Source: Acinetobacter lanii (lineage in GTDB: Bacteria; Pseudomonadota; Gammaproteobacteria; Pseudomonadales; Moraxellaceae). Taken from it: a stretch of 64,000 nucleotides of DNA. A model generated the notes under the pieces. It had not been told where the DNA came from and searched no databases. It saw nothing but the letters and a program-made list of their open reading frames with translations. The translations under genes were made by a program, and so were the position numbers. Position 1 is the stretch's first letter. The number at the start of each line of letters is the position of its first letter. The stretch covers positions 558,001 to 622,000 of the forward strand of contig NZ_CP049916.1 of assembly GCF_011578285.1 (NCBI RefSeq), given 5' to 3'. This document shows, in pieces, positions 9,024 through 17,939 of this stretch.

Positions 9024-9059
9024 TAAAAAAAACGCCTGACTGATCAGGCGTTTTTTTTA
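9024..9059. terminator. Bidirectional Rho-independent terminator
   Basis: AACGCCTGA and TCAGGCGTT arms with A and T tails of seven to eight bases, between the 69-residue protein gene and the convergent acyl-CoA dehydrogenase gene. Confidence 0.9.
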
Positions 9060-9087
9060 TGTAGTTTACTTTCTCAACATGCTCACA

Positions 9088-10869
9088 TTAAGCTTGATTG
9101 GTAAAGTAGTCTTCGTTGAAACTCATCACGGTGTCAGAGCTAGCTTTTAAACGTGCAAGACGAGTGTTCAAGTCAGGCAGTACGCGTTGAATGTAGTAGT
9201 TCACCAAAGACAATTTGTTTTGGTAGAACTCACCCGGTTTTGCATTGGCTGCTTTAGCGATTTTAGCAAACATATACGTGAAGCTGAGTAAGCCGACCGC
9301 ATGCAGGTAATCGACCGCTGCTGCATTGGCATAGTCTGGATTTTCTCTAGCACGTTCAATAACCAATTGTGTGACCACTTCAAGCTCAGTCGCTGCATCC
9401 AATGTTGCATCTTTGATGTAATTTAAGTCTGAATCAAGATCATTGGCGAAATCACGAATTTCTTCGATATATTCAGCAATGAATTCACCCTGACATTTAA
9501 TGGTTTTACGACCGATCAAATCTTGCGATTGCACGCCATTGGTGCCTTCATAAATTTGAGAAATACGAAGGTCACGGATACACTGCTCCATGCCCCATTC
9601 ACGAATATAACCATGACCACCAAACACCATTTGCGCATCAAGGGTTGCGTTAAATGCGGTATCGGTTAAGTAGGCTTTTGCAATTGGTGTGAGGAGGGCA
9701 ACACGATTATTGGCTTTAGCCACGGCTTCAGGGTCGGTTGAGAACTTGGTAATGTCGAGCTGTTGACCGACATAGACGGCAAAAGCACGAGATGCTTCGT
9801 TGTTGGCACGAACGTTAAGCAGCATACGGCGCACATCGCCATGCACTAGAATACTGTCTGCTGGTTTCTCAGGGGTTTTTGCGCCAGTTGAACTACGACC
9901 TTGCAGTCGATCTGTCGCATATTGCGCTGCATTTTGATAAGCATATTCAGAAGCCCCTAAACCTTGAATCCCCATCGATAAACGTTCATAGTTCATCATG
10001 ACAAACATCGCGGCTAAGCCTTCATTTTCTTTGCCGACCAAGTAACCTTTCGCGCCGTCAAAGTTCATGACACATGTTGCAGAGGCTTTGATCCCCATTT
10101 TATGTTCAATCGAACCTGGGCCTGCAGTATTGCGCTCACCCAAAGAACCATCTGGATTGACGATGAATTTCGGCACGATAAACAATGAGATACCACGCGA
10201 ACCGGCAGGGGCATTTGGTGTTTTCGCTAACACCAAATGAATAATGTTTTCTGCAAGGTCGTGGTCACCACCGGTAATAAAGATTTTGGTGCCTGTGATG
10301 TTATAGGTACCATCTTCATTGCGTTCAGCTTTGGTTTTAATAATACCGAGATCTGTGCCTGCATGCGGTTCAGTTAAGCACATCGTGCCTGACCATTCAC
10401 CTGAATAAATTTTAGGTAGGTAAGTTTCTTTTTGCTCTTGCGATGCGTAACTGTTTAATGCCATACCTGCGCCCACGGACAAAAGCGGGTAGAGCATGAA
10501 GGATGGATTGGTGGCAAACAACATTTCATCTGCAAGCACAGTCAGCATTTTTGGCATGCCTTGACCGCCCCATTCTTCGTCTGCGCCAAGACCAATCCAG
10601 CCACCCTCGGCATATTGTTTGAATGCTTCTTTAAAACCAGCAGGCGTGGTCACTGCACCGTTGTTATAACTTGCACCTTCTTCATCACCTGTACGGTTAA
10701 GCGGTAAAGTGACATTTTGAGCAAATTTCGCCATTTCTTCGAGAATGGCTTCTGCCGTTGCTGCATCCACATGTGCAAGATTTTCATTGGATTGCCAGAA
10801 TTGTTCAGCATTAAATACATCGTTCAGGATGAATTTCATGTCTGCAAGTGGTGCGTTATAAATTGGCAT
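9088..10869 (-). CDS. Acyl-CoA dehydrogenase, long FadE-like type
   Basis: A 593-residue FAD enzyme of beta-oxidation that should introduce the trans-2 double bond into acyl-CoA. The N-terminal helical domain, the middle beta domain with the flavin-binding pattern MCLTEPHAGTDLGIIKTKA (about residues 161-179), and the C-terminal helical domain with ERLSMGIQGLGASEYAYQNA are all present. About 130 extra C-terminal residues mark the long class also seen as tandem pairs in Pseudomonas (PA0506-type). The region QMVFGGHGYIREWGMEQ near residue 425 is the usual C-terminal signature. Its closest relative in the window is the upstream paralog at 11055; a terminator separates them, so they are separately expressed. 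Chain-length preference cannot be read from the sequence. Confidence 0.93.
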   Translation of the reverse strand: MPIYNAPLADMKFILNDVFNAEQFWQSNENLAHVDAATAEAILEEMAKFAQNVTLPLNRTGDEEGASYNNGAVTTPAGFKEAFKQYAEGGWIGLGADEEWGGQGMPKMLTVLADEMLFATNPSFMLYPLLSVGAGMALNSYASQEQKETYLPKIYSGEWSGTMCLTEPHAGTDLGIIKTKAERNEDGTYNITGTKIFITGGDHDLAENIIHLVLAKTPNAPAGSRGISLFIVPKFIVNPDGSLGERNTAGPGSIEHKMGIKASATCVMNFDGAKGYLVGKENEGLAAMFVMMNYERLSMGIQGLGASEYAYQNAAQYATDRLQGRSSTGAKTPEKPADSILVHGDVRRMLLNVRANNEASRAFAVYVGQQLDITKFSTDPEAVAKANNRVALLTPIAKAYLTDTAFNATLDAQMVFGGHGYIREWGMEQCIRDLRISQIYEGTNGVQSQDLIGRKTIKCQGEFIAEYIEEIRDFANDLDSDLNYIKDATLDAATELEVVTQLVIERARENPDYANAAAVDYLHAVGLLSFTYMFAKIAKAANAKPGEFYQNKLSLVNYYIQRVLPDLNTRLARLKASSDTVMSFNEDYFTNQA

Positions 10870-10990
10870 TTTCCTTCACCTATTTTTTGTTCAATCTAAT
10901 TGGTATGTATCTTGAGTCTAACCAAGCCTTGATCGCGTTGTTAGACGACTAAAGGTTAATGGTATGACTTTATTTATCATTCTTTTATAA

Positions 10991-11033
10991 AGAAAAAGGA
11001 CTGCCAAATCTATGACCGTCCTTTTCTTTTTTT
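10991..11033 (-). terminator. Rho-independent terminator of the upstream acyl-CoA dehydrogenase
   Basis: AGAAAAAGGAC and GTCCTTTTCT arms around a loop of about 15 bases, with further T residues. It lies after the stop of the 11055-12857 gene. Confidence 0.75.
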
Positions 11034-11054
11034 ACATGTACTGACTATCACGCA

Positions 11055-12857
11055 TTAGAATGCGAAATGTTCAGCATCTAAAGACATCAATGGCTCTAAA
11101 CCACTAGAGATCACATCAACGTGAGCGCGTACACGTGGCAAGATTTTCTTGAAGTAGAAGCGAGCTGTGGTAATTTTCGCATTGTAGAAGTCAACTTCAG
11201 ATGTACCTGCAGCCAATTTTTGTTGTGCAACCAAAGCCATACGTGCCCAGAAGTATGCCAAAGTCACATATCCTGAGAAGTACAGGTAATCGACTGCTGC
11301 TGCACCCACTTCATCTGGGTTTTGCATCGCACGCATACCAATTTGCATGGTCAAATCACCCCATTCTTTGTTCAGCGCAGCCAATGGCTCAACAAATTCT
11401 TTCAAATCAGCATTGTCTTTGTTTGCTTCATTGAATTTATGGATGATTTTGGTGAAGTCTTTTAACATTGCACCTTGGGTTTGCAGAACTTTACGACCAA
11501 GCAAATCCAATGCTTGAATTTCTGTTGTACCTTCATATAAGCAAGCAATACGTGTATCACGTACGATCTGCTCCATGCCGTGTTCAGAAATAAAGCCGTG
11601 ACCACCGAAGACTTGAACACCATGTTTCGCAGCTTCTGAACCTGCTTCAGTCAAGAATGCTTTAGCAATAGGCGTCAATAGCGACAATAGATTGTCTGCA
11701 TATTTACGTTCTTCTTCAGTTTGACCGTGTTCTACGATGTCAGCATGATGAGCCAAAGCATATACAAGGGCACGACCACCTTCAGCAAATGCTTTTTGTG
11801 TTAACAGCATATTACGTACAGCAGGATGCACGATAATTGGATCTGCTTCTTTTTCTGGCGCTTTAGGGCCTGAAAGTGAACGCATTGCTAAACGATCTTT
11901 GGCGTATGCAAGCGCACCTTGGAAAGATGACTCAGATGCAGATAGACCTTGTACAGCAGTACCAATACGTGCAGTGTTCATGAAGGTAAACATGCAGTTT
12001 AGACCACGGTTTTCAGGGCCGATCAAGAAACCTTTGGCACGGTCAAAGTTGATCACACAGGTCGCATTACCATGGATCCCCATTTTATGCTCGATTGAAC
12101 CACAACGTACGCCATTACGTTCGCCCACTTCACCGTCAGCAGTGAGGTTAAACTTCGGTACGATGAACAGTGAGATACCTTTGGTGCCTTTCGGTGCACC
12201 TGGTAAGCGTGCAAGAACGATGTGAACAATGTTGTCCGCCATGTCATGCTCACCCGCTGAGATAAAGATTTTCTCACCCGAAATCGCATAACTACCGTCA
12301 CCATTCGGTTCAGCTTTGGTACGGATAATGCCTAAATCAGAACCTGCATGTGATTCTGTAAGACACATGGTGCCTGTCCACTCACCTGAAACCAATTTTG
12401 GTAGATACGTATTTTTTTGTTCTTCAGAACCATGATGCTCAAGCGTACGTACTGCACCATGCGACAGACCTGGGTACATGCCCCATGCCCAGTTTGAAGA
12501 ACCAATCATTTCAGACACGATAATGCCTAAAGAATTGGGTAAACCTTGACCGCCGTATTGCTCTTCAGCAGCCAATGATGGGAAGCCCAATTCTACATAT
12601 TTTTTATACGCTTCTTTAAAGCCAGTCGGCGTCGTAACGACACCATCATTCCACGTACAACCTTCACGGTCACCGACTTGGTTGAGTGGAGATAATTCAT
12701 TTTCACAGAAATCAGCCGCAGCTTCTAAGTATTGATCTAACAACTCACGGCTTACGTTTTCTTGGAATGCAGGGAGTTTTGTGAAGTGTTCTTCAGCATT
12801 TAATAATTCATGCAAAACAAATTGCATATCACGTAAGGGCGCTTTGTATTGTGGCAT
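11055..12857 (-). CDS. Acyl-CoA dehydrogenase, long FadE-like paralog
   Basis: A 600-residue paralog of the gene at 9088 with the same domain order. MCLTESHAGSDLGIIRTKA (about residues 164-182) is the flavin-binding stretch, and FGGHGFISEHGMEQIVRDTRIACLYEGTTEIQA (about 425-457) is the C-terminal signature with the conserved GTTEIQ where the neighbour has GTNGVQS. It should oxidise acyl-CoAs and pass electrons to ETF. The two genes are clearly an old tandem duplication, each with its own upstream region and terminator. This copy ends MSLDAEHFAF. It could favour a different chain length from its neighbour. Confidence 0.93.
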   Translation of the reverse strand: MPQYKAPLRDMQFVLHELLNAEEHFTKLPAFQENVSRELLDQYLEAAADFCENELSPLNQVGDREGCTWNDGVVTTPTGFKEAYKKYVELGFPSLAAEEQYGGQGLPNSLGIIVSEMIGSSNWAWGMYPGLSHGAVRTLEHHGSEEQKNTYLPKLVSGEWTGTMCLTESHAGSDLGIIRTKAEPNGDGSYAISGEKIFISAGEHDMADNIVHIVLARLPGAPKGTKGISLFIVPKFNLTADGEVGERNGVRCGSIEHKMGIHGNATCVINFDRAKGFLIGPENRGLNCMFTFMNTARIGTAVQGLSASESSFQGALAYAKDRLAMRSLSGPKAPEKEADPIIVHPAVRNMLLTQKAFAEGGRALVYALAHHADIVEHGQTEEERKYADNLLSLLTPIAKAFLTEAGSEAAKHGVQVFGGHGFISEHGMEQIVRDTRIACLYEGTTEIQALDLLGRKVLQTQGAMLKDFTKIIHKFNEANKDNADLKEFVEPLAALNKEWGDLTMQIGMRAMQNPDEVGAAAVDYLYFSGYVTLAYFWARMALVAQQKLAAGTSEVDFYNAKITTARFYFKKILPRVRAHVDVISSGLEPLMSLDAEHFAF

Positions 12858-13157
12858 ATCGGGTTCCTCAATACTGGTTAAACCAGATTTATAATCCTAA
12901 TAAAAAGGGTGGTGTCTTCAGCGACACCTATGTTCATCTACATCGTGCAATATCTTGAGGCGAGGTACAAGTTTTAAAAGGTGTTTCTGAATGACTGTAA
13001 AGTCAAAGAAAAAAATACGAAGTGTTTTAAGTATTTAGACTATATAGATATTTTGTTACTTAATGATGCAACAAATAGTCAAAAGCCATTTTAAACCATC
13101 AAACAAAAAAAAGACGCATAATGCGTCTTTTTTTCAACATCTTAAAAGCTTCTTTGC
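12858..13157. other. Intergenic region between acyl-CoA dehydrogenase and lipoprotein genes
   Basis: 300 bases. The right end holds the terminator of the lipoprotein gene (13103-13134). The rest should carry the promoter of the acyl-CoA dehydrogenase gene; I see no clear operator or open frame. Confidence 0.6.
13103..13134 (-). terminator. Rho-independent terminator of the lipoprotein gene
   Basis: Near-palindrome AAAAGACGCATAATGCGTCTTTT with flanking A and T runs, 24 bases past the stop codon. Confidence 0.88.
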
Positions 13158-13802
13158 TTAAGCCGCTTTAGGTGCTGTCGGTGCAATAGGCGCTTTCGGT
13201 TGGAAGCGCACTTCACATTGACCATTTACAGTGTGTTCGCCAAGTTTAATCTGTACCGCTTTACCGTTGCTTTGACCTTGACATGCTTTGGCAATCGCTT
13301 GCTGACGTGCTTGGCGTTCAGCTAAACGTTGCTCAAATTTTTGAGTTAATTCAGCACGTTTTGCATCAGTTAAAGGCTCATGCTGAGTGCGAACATTTTT
13401 AATATCACCACGCATTGGACGGTGTTCACCTTTCATTGGGTGATGCTCAGCACGCATTTTTTTCATATTTTCCTGCATGTCTTTACGGTCGGCTTTGAAG
13501 TGGATGGCACAGCTACCGTCGATAGTTTTCTCGCCCAATTTCACTTGAACCGCTTGACCGACAGCTTTGCCATCACAAGCTTTTTTGATTTGCTCAAAAG
13601 CCTGTTTACGTTGTTCTTGACGTGCTTTAAACGCTTCACGTTGTTCTGGTGACATTTTACGATCCATACGATCGGCGTGACGACCATCAAATTGATGCGC
13701 ACCTTTAGCATCCTTCGGAGCGGTTGTGGTTTGACAAGCAGTCAAAGCGCCAACGCTCAGAACACTTGCAGTCAAGATTGCGATTTTAGACATGGTATTC
13801 AT
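13158..13802 (-). CDS. Putative lipoprotein with a duplicated cysteine-containing domain
   Basis: A 214-residue protein with a lipoprotein signal (ILTASVLSVGALTAC, Cys at about residue 23). Two similar segments follow: IKKACDGKAVGQAVQVKLGE (from about residue 72) and IAKACQGQSNGKAVQIKLGE (from about residue 169). Each continues into a T(I/V)xGxC strand, giving two Cys per repeat that could pair. Between them and before the first repeat lie highly charged Arg/Lys/Gln-rich helices (MSPEQREAFKARQEQRKQ). No known family was recognised; the MSPEQ helix recalls, without proof, the LTPEQ-type motifs of periplasmic Spy/CpxP proteins. It is transcribed divergently from baeS, 120 bases away, so envelope stress control is plausible. 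Confidence 0.75.
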   Translation of the reverse strand: MNTMSKIAILTASVLSVGALTACQTTTAPKDAKGAHQFDGRHADRMDRKMSPEQREAFKARQEQRKQAFEQIKKACDGKAVGQAVQVKLGEKTIDGSCAIHFKADRKDMQENMKKMRAEHHPMKGEHRPMRGDIKNVRTQHEPLTDAKRAELTQKFEQRLAERQARQQAIAKACQGQSNGKAVQIKLGEHTVNGQCEVRFQPKAPIAPTAPKAA

Positions 13803-13922
13803 TGCTTACATCCCCGAAGTTGGTATTGGTTTCAATGAGATAAGAATAAATAATAATGATGTAGAAACAATGGAGAGTATTTTTATGAAGTGTTGGTTAC
13901 AATGCTGAAATGAGAAGAAAAT

Positions 13923-15590
13923 GTGAGACCCGTTTTGAAGATACGCCGTGTGCCCATTGCACTTCGCTTATTTTTAACCGTGCTATTGACCACCTTGGTC
14001 ATTACCACCGTGAGTTTAAGTGTGTTGCATTGGACGATGCAAAAAAACTTTGCCAAATATGTTGCAGATGTTGAAATGCAAAAACTCGATCACCTGATTG
14101 AAAATTTAGGTGGTGTATATGGCGTATATAAAGACTGGGGCAATGCAGTTCAAGCGCAAATTTTGCAAATTGAAGGTAAGGCAGCACCGGATGACTATGA
14201 CAAGTTGTCGCGTTGGTGGTTACGCCGTCAGTATGATATTGCGCAGCAGCAGCGTTATTTTAAAGAACATACTTTAATGAGTGAGATTGAAGCCCAACAA
14301 TCTCAAACCATTAATAAGCAAGAACTTAAAGTTCTTGAGGAAAATTTGCCGTCACCTTATCGACCGTTTGAGGGCTTGAAGTTTCCGCTCAGTGCCAATC
14401 AAAATCAATTCCGCAATGCCGACAAAAATGGCGATAACCGTAATTCGAGTTTGAGAACCTCAGAGCAGCAACAGGGTAAGAAGTTGTTTATTTCAATGGC
14501 AGATCATTTGGGCTTGAGCGCAAGACTGTCACTTTATGATGCGAAACAACAGTTTATTTTAGGTGAACCATCGGAGAATCCAGTGTCGTATCGAGCGATT
14601 ATGGTCAATGATCAAATCGTGGGATATTTGGGTTTACGCCCCGTATTGGATCAAGATGATGCCTTGAGTATTAATTTCTTTAGTAATCAAAAGCGTTATT
14701 TATTGCTGATTTATATTCTGACTTTAATGGCGAGTTTGGTGGCGGCTTTACTGTTGGCAACTTATTTTAAAAAGCCGATTCAACAGTTATTAAATGCGAC
14801 GCGTGAATTGACCAAAGGCAATTTTCAACATCAAGTCAAAGTCAATCGTAATGATGAATTGGGTGATTTATCCACTGAGATTAATCAGCTTGCGGTGATT
14901 TTAGATCAGCATGAAAATTCACGTCGTCAGTGGGTGGCCGATACTTCTCATGAACTCAAAACCCCCTTAGCCGTATTGCAGGCACAGATTGAAGCGATGC
15001 AGGATGGGATTCGTAAACCGACGCCTGAACATTTTGATTCCATGCTCCGTCAAGTCAGCAGTTTGAAAAAACTGACCCAAGATTTGGCTGACTTGGCGCA
15101 AGCCGAAGCACAGCAGTTGAATTTCTATTTCACTGAGGCCGATCCGTGGGATGTGGTATTACAAGAGATTGAAAACTTTAAACCTAAATTTGATCAGGCG
15201 GATTTGACCATTTCAGCACAAGGCCAGGGGACACATTTACAATTAGATGTAGATCGTTTTAAACAAATTATGGTTAATTTACTGGGCAATAGCATTCGCT
15301 ACACCGAAGCAGGTGGTGAAGTGAAAGTGCATACTGAACAAGATGCCCACAATTGGAGTGTGATTGTCGATGACAGTCCTTTAGGACTGACGGATGAACA
15401 ATTGACACAATTGGGTCAGCGCTTCTACCGTGTGGATGATTCGCGTACACGTAGCACCGGCGGAACAGGGCTTGGTTTGGCATTGTCAGGTAAAATTGCC
15501 CAAGGTTTGGGTGGTACGCTCACTTTTGATCATTCACCATTGGGTGGTTTGCGTTGCAAATTGACCTTTCCAAAACAGTCTAAAGCATAA
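13923..15590 (+). CDS. baeS: Sensor histidine kinase, BaeS-like
   Basis: Inner-membrane sensor kinase of 555 residues. Transmembrane helix 1 is at about residues 13-35, a periplasmic sensor region of about 220 residues follows, then transmembrane helix 2 (about 259-280), HAMP (281-333), the dimerisation/phosphoacceptor domain with His in SHELKTPLA (about residue 343), and the ATPase with the N box (NLLGNSIRYTEAGG) and G box (GGTGLGLAL, about residue 513). It starts with GTG at 13923 after GAGAAG. It lies 11 bases before the response regulator, so the two form one operon. In Acinetobacter BaeSR responds to envelope stress and affects AdeABC-type efflux; that role here is carried over from relatives. 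The sensor domain is longer than in E. coli BaeS. Confidence 0.85.
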   Translation: MRPVLKIRRVPIALRLFLTVLLTTLVITTVSLSVLHWTMQKNFAKYVADVEMQKLDHLIENLGGVYGVYKDWGNAVQAQILQIEGKAAPDDYDKLSRWWLRRQYDIAQQQRYFKEHTLMSEIEAQQSQTINKQELKVLEENLPSPYRPFEGLKFPLSANQNQFRNADKNGDNRNSSLRTSEQQQGKKLFISMADHLGLSARLSLYDAKQQFILGEPSENPVSYRAIMVNDQIVGYLGLRPVLDQDDALSINFFSNQKRYLLLIYILTLMASLVAALLLATYFKKPIQQLLNATRELTKGNFQHQVKVNRNDELGDLSTEINQLAVILDQHENSRRQWVADTSHELKTPLAVLQAQIEAMQDGIRKPTPEHFDSMLRQVSSLKKLTQDLADLAQAEAQQLNFYFTEADPWDVVLQEIENFKPKFDQADLTISAQGQGTHLQLDVDRFKQIMVNLLGNSIRYTEAGGEVKVHTEQDAHNWSVIVDDSPLGLTDEQLTQLGQRFYRVDDSRTRSTGGTGLGLALSGKIAQGLGGTLTFDHSPLGGLRCKLTFPKQSKA

Positions 15591-15601
15591 AAGGAAAAGA
15601 C

Positions 15602-16288
15602 ATGAAGCATGTGATGCTGGTTGAAGATGAAGTTGAACTTGCACAGTTGGTGCGAGACTATTTAGAAGCGGCTGGATTTGAAGTCAGTATGTTTCATGAT
15701 GGTCAAGAAGCGTATGACAGCTTCTTACAACGTAAACCCAGCTTAATGATTTTGGACTTGATGGTGCCCCGTATGGATGGTTTAACCATTTGCCGTAAGG
15801 TGCGTGAGCAGTCCGACTTACCGATCATTATGGTGACGGCACGGACTGAAGAAATTGATCGTGTGCTAGGTCTAAATATGGGTGCAGATGACTATCTGTG
15901 TAAGCCGTTTAGCCCGAAAGAATTGGTGGCACGTGTGCAAGCAGTTTTACGTCGTTTAGAGCGTAAGGCTGAACCTGAAGAAAGCAATTTATTCCGCATT
16001 GATAAAGCGCAACAACGCATTTGGTATCAACAAAAATCCTTAAGTTTGACCCCAACTGAATTCCGTTTATTGGAATTGTTCTTAGAGCATGTGGGGCAGG
16101 TGTATTCACGCGCACAATTGCTTGACCATATTAACCCGGACAGCTTTGATGTGGCAGACCGTGTCATTGACAGCCATATTAAAAATTTACGCCGTAAGAT
16201 TTCAGATGCAGCGGAAACTGGGAATCGTCATGAATGGGTTCAAGCTGTATATGGCGTAGGCTACCGCTTCGAATATCCTGAAGATTGA
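15602..16288 (+). CDS. baeR: OmpR-family response regulator, BaeR-like
   Basis: A 228-residue transcription factor. The receiver domain (about 1-120) shows the acidic pocket VEDE (residues 7-10), the phosphorylated Asp in ILDLMVPRMDG (about residue 52) and Lys in CKPFSPKELVARV. The winged-helix DNA-binding domain (about 130-228) shows LTPTEFRLLELFLEH and DRVIDSHIKNLRRKI and ends GVGYRFEYPED. It should be phosphorylated by the preceding kinase and act on envelope or efflux genes. The ATG follows AAGGAAAAGAC. A terminator follows the stop. Confidence 0.88.
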   Translation: MKHVMLVEDEVELAQLVRDYLEAAGFEVSMFHDGQEAYDSFLQRKPSLMILDLMVPRMDGLTICRKVREQSDLPIIMVTARTEEIDRVLGLNMGADDYLCKPFSPKELVARVQAVLRRLERKAEPEESNLFRIDKAQQRIWYQQKSLSLTPTEFRLLELFLEHVGQVYSRAQLLDHINPDSFDVADRVIDSHIKNLRRKISDAAETGNRHEWVQAVYGVGYRFEYPED

Positions 16289-16309
16289 TATGTAAATATC
16301 TTCAAATAG

Positions 16310-16339
16310 AGCGAATGGCGTGAGCCATTCGCTTTTTTT
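16310..16339 (+). terminator. Rho-independent terminator of baeSR
   Basis: Arms AGCGAATGGC and GCCATTCGCT with a three- to four-base loop and seven T residues. Confidence 0.92.
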
Positions 16340-16519
16340 ATGTAAATTTTTAAATACTGAATAGATTTTTAATGTATTTAAATCAAATCTTTAAACCCTT
16401 AAACTCATGATAATCAAACCAATCTCTCTCATTTAAACGGGTTGTTCGTATTGCCTAGACTAGGTGAGAGCGCTCGAAGCGATTACAATCCCTATTTTTA
16501 TTGACTATGAGAGTGTGCT

Positions 16520-17872
16520 TTGAACAACGAGACGCCCAAACTTCAGCGCCGTTTGAAGAATCGTCATATCCAACTCATCGCCATGGGCGGTGCAATTGGT
16601 ACAGGACTTTTCTTAGGTTCAGCACATATTATCCAGTCTGCGGGCCCGTCGATTATTTTGGGCTACTTGATGGGTGGTTTGATTGCGTTCCTGATTATGC
16701 GCCAATTGGGTGAAATGATTGTGCATGAACCCGTGACAGGTTCATTTAGTTATTTTGCATTTAAATATTGGGGTAAGTTTTCAGGATTTCTCACCGGCTG
16801 GAACTATTGGATTCTCTATATTTTGGTGGCGATGACCGAGCTCACTGCCATTGGTAAATATATCAATTATTGGTGGCCTCATATTCCTGCTTGGGGATCT
16901 GTACTGTTCTTTTTTGTGGTGGTGACACTTGCCAATTTAGCCAATGTAAAACTTTATGCTGAGTCTGAATTTTGGTTATCTCTGATTAAAGTGATCGCCA
17001 TAGTCAGCATGATTGGTTTTGGACTGTATTTGCTGATTACTGCCGATGTGGGTTCGACTGTTTCGATCAGTAATTTATGGGCACATGGTGGCTTCTTCCC
17101 AAATGGTTTTGAAGGCTTATTTTATATGCTGGCCTTTATGATGTTTGCCTTTGGGGGGATTGAACTGATCAGCATGACCGCAGCAGAAACGGAAAATCCG
17201 GATCAGAATATTCCGAAAGCCATCAATCAAACCGTGATTCGAGTATTTTTATTCTATATTTGTTCATTGGCGGTTTTGCTGTCGTTGGTGCCATGGAATC
17301 AGTTGCAATTGGGGGATTTAGACCATAGTCCCTTTGTGATGATTTTTAGTCAGATGGGGATTGCTTGGGCTGCACATTTACTGAATTTTATTATTTTGAC
17401 GGCATCACTTTCTGTTTGTAATAGCGGTATGTATGCCAATAGTCGCATGTTATTGGGCTTGGCAGAACAGGGCAATGCACCGCAAGTGTTTAAGCGTGTG
17501 AATCAGCATGGGACTCCGATCGCAGCCGTTCTATTTTCAGCATTATTGATCTTTGGTTGTGTGTTGCTGAATTACTTCTTGCCTGAAAAAGCCTTAAGTT
17601 ATTTGATTTATGTGGTGGTGGCAGCTGCGGTATTGAACTGGATCATGATCAGTTTAATTCATTTAAAATTTAGACAAGCCATGAAACAACAGGGGATTCA
17701 AAGCAAGTTTCCTGCGCTATTTGCACCATTGACCAATTATTTGGTTTTAGCGTTTATGTTGATGTTGTTATACATCATGTGGACGCAAGGCTTTATGTTG
17801 TCGGTGTTGATGTTGCCAGTATGGATAGCGGTGTTATTTGGTGTGTTTAAGCTTCGAAATAAAAGGACTTAA
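16520..17872 (+). CDS. aroP: Aromatic amino acid permease, AroP/PheP-like
   Basis: A 450-residue inner-membrane carrier of the amino acid-polyamine-organocation superfamily with 12 predicted helices. Long stretches match what I know of E. coli AroP and PheP: LKNRHIQLIAMGGAIGTGLF, MRQLGEMIVHEPVTGSFS, GWNYWILYILVAMTELTAIG and NSRMLLGLAEQGNAP. It should import phenylalanine, tyrosine or tryptophan with protons. The start is a TTG at 16520 (MNNETPKLQRR); no ATG is available ahead of the conserved LKNRHIQ. It converges with the hypothetical gene at 17940. Proline or another neutral amino acid remains possible as substrate. Confidence 0.85.
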   Translation: MNNETPKLQRRLKNRHIQLIAMGGAIGTGLFLGSAHIIQSAGPSIILGYLMGGLIAFLIMRQLGEMIVHEPVTGSFSYFAFKYWGKFSGFLTGWNYWILYILVAMTELTAIGKYINYWWPHIPAWGSVLFFFVVVTLANLANVKLYAESEFWLSLIKVIAIVSMIGFGLYLLITADVGSTVSISNLWAHGGFFPNGFEGLFYMLAFMMFAFGGIELISMTAAETENPDQNIPKAINQTVIRVFLFYICSLAVLLSLVPWNQLQLGDLDHSPFVMIFSQMGIAWAAHLLNFIILTASLSVCNSGMYANSRMLLGLAEQGNAPQVFKRVNQHGTPIAAVLFSALLIFGCVLLNYFLPEKALSYLIYVVVAAAVLNWIMISLIHLKFRQAMKQQGIQSKFPALFAPLTNYLVLAFMLMLLYIMWTQGFMLSVLMLPVWIAVLFGVFKLRNKRT

Positions 17873-17903
17873 ACAGTCTATCTTTAAATCAGTATTGATC
17901 AAT

Positions 17904-17933
17904 AAAGCCCAAATGATGTCATTTGGGCTTTTT
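17904..17933. terminator. Bidirectional Rho-independent terminator
   Basis: AAAGCCCAAATGA and TCATTTGGGCTTT arms with a short loop between convergent genes. Confidence 0.9.
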
Positions 17934-17939
17934 AATTGT

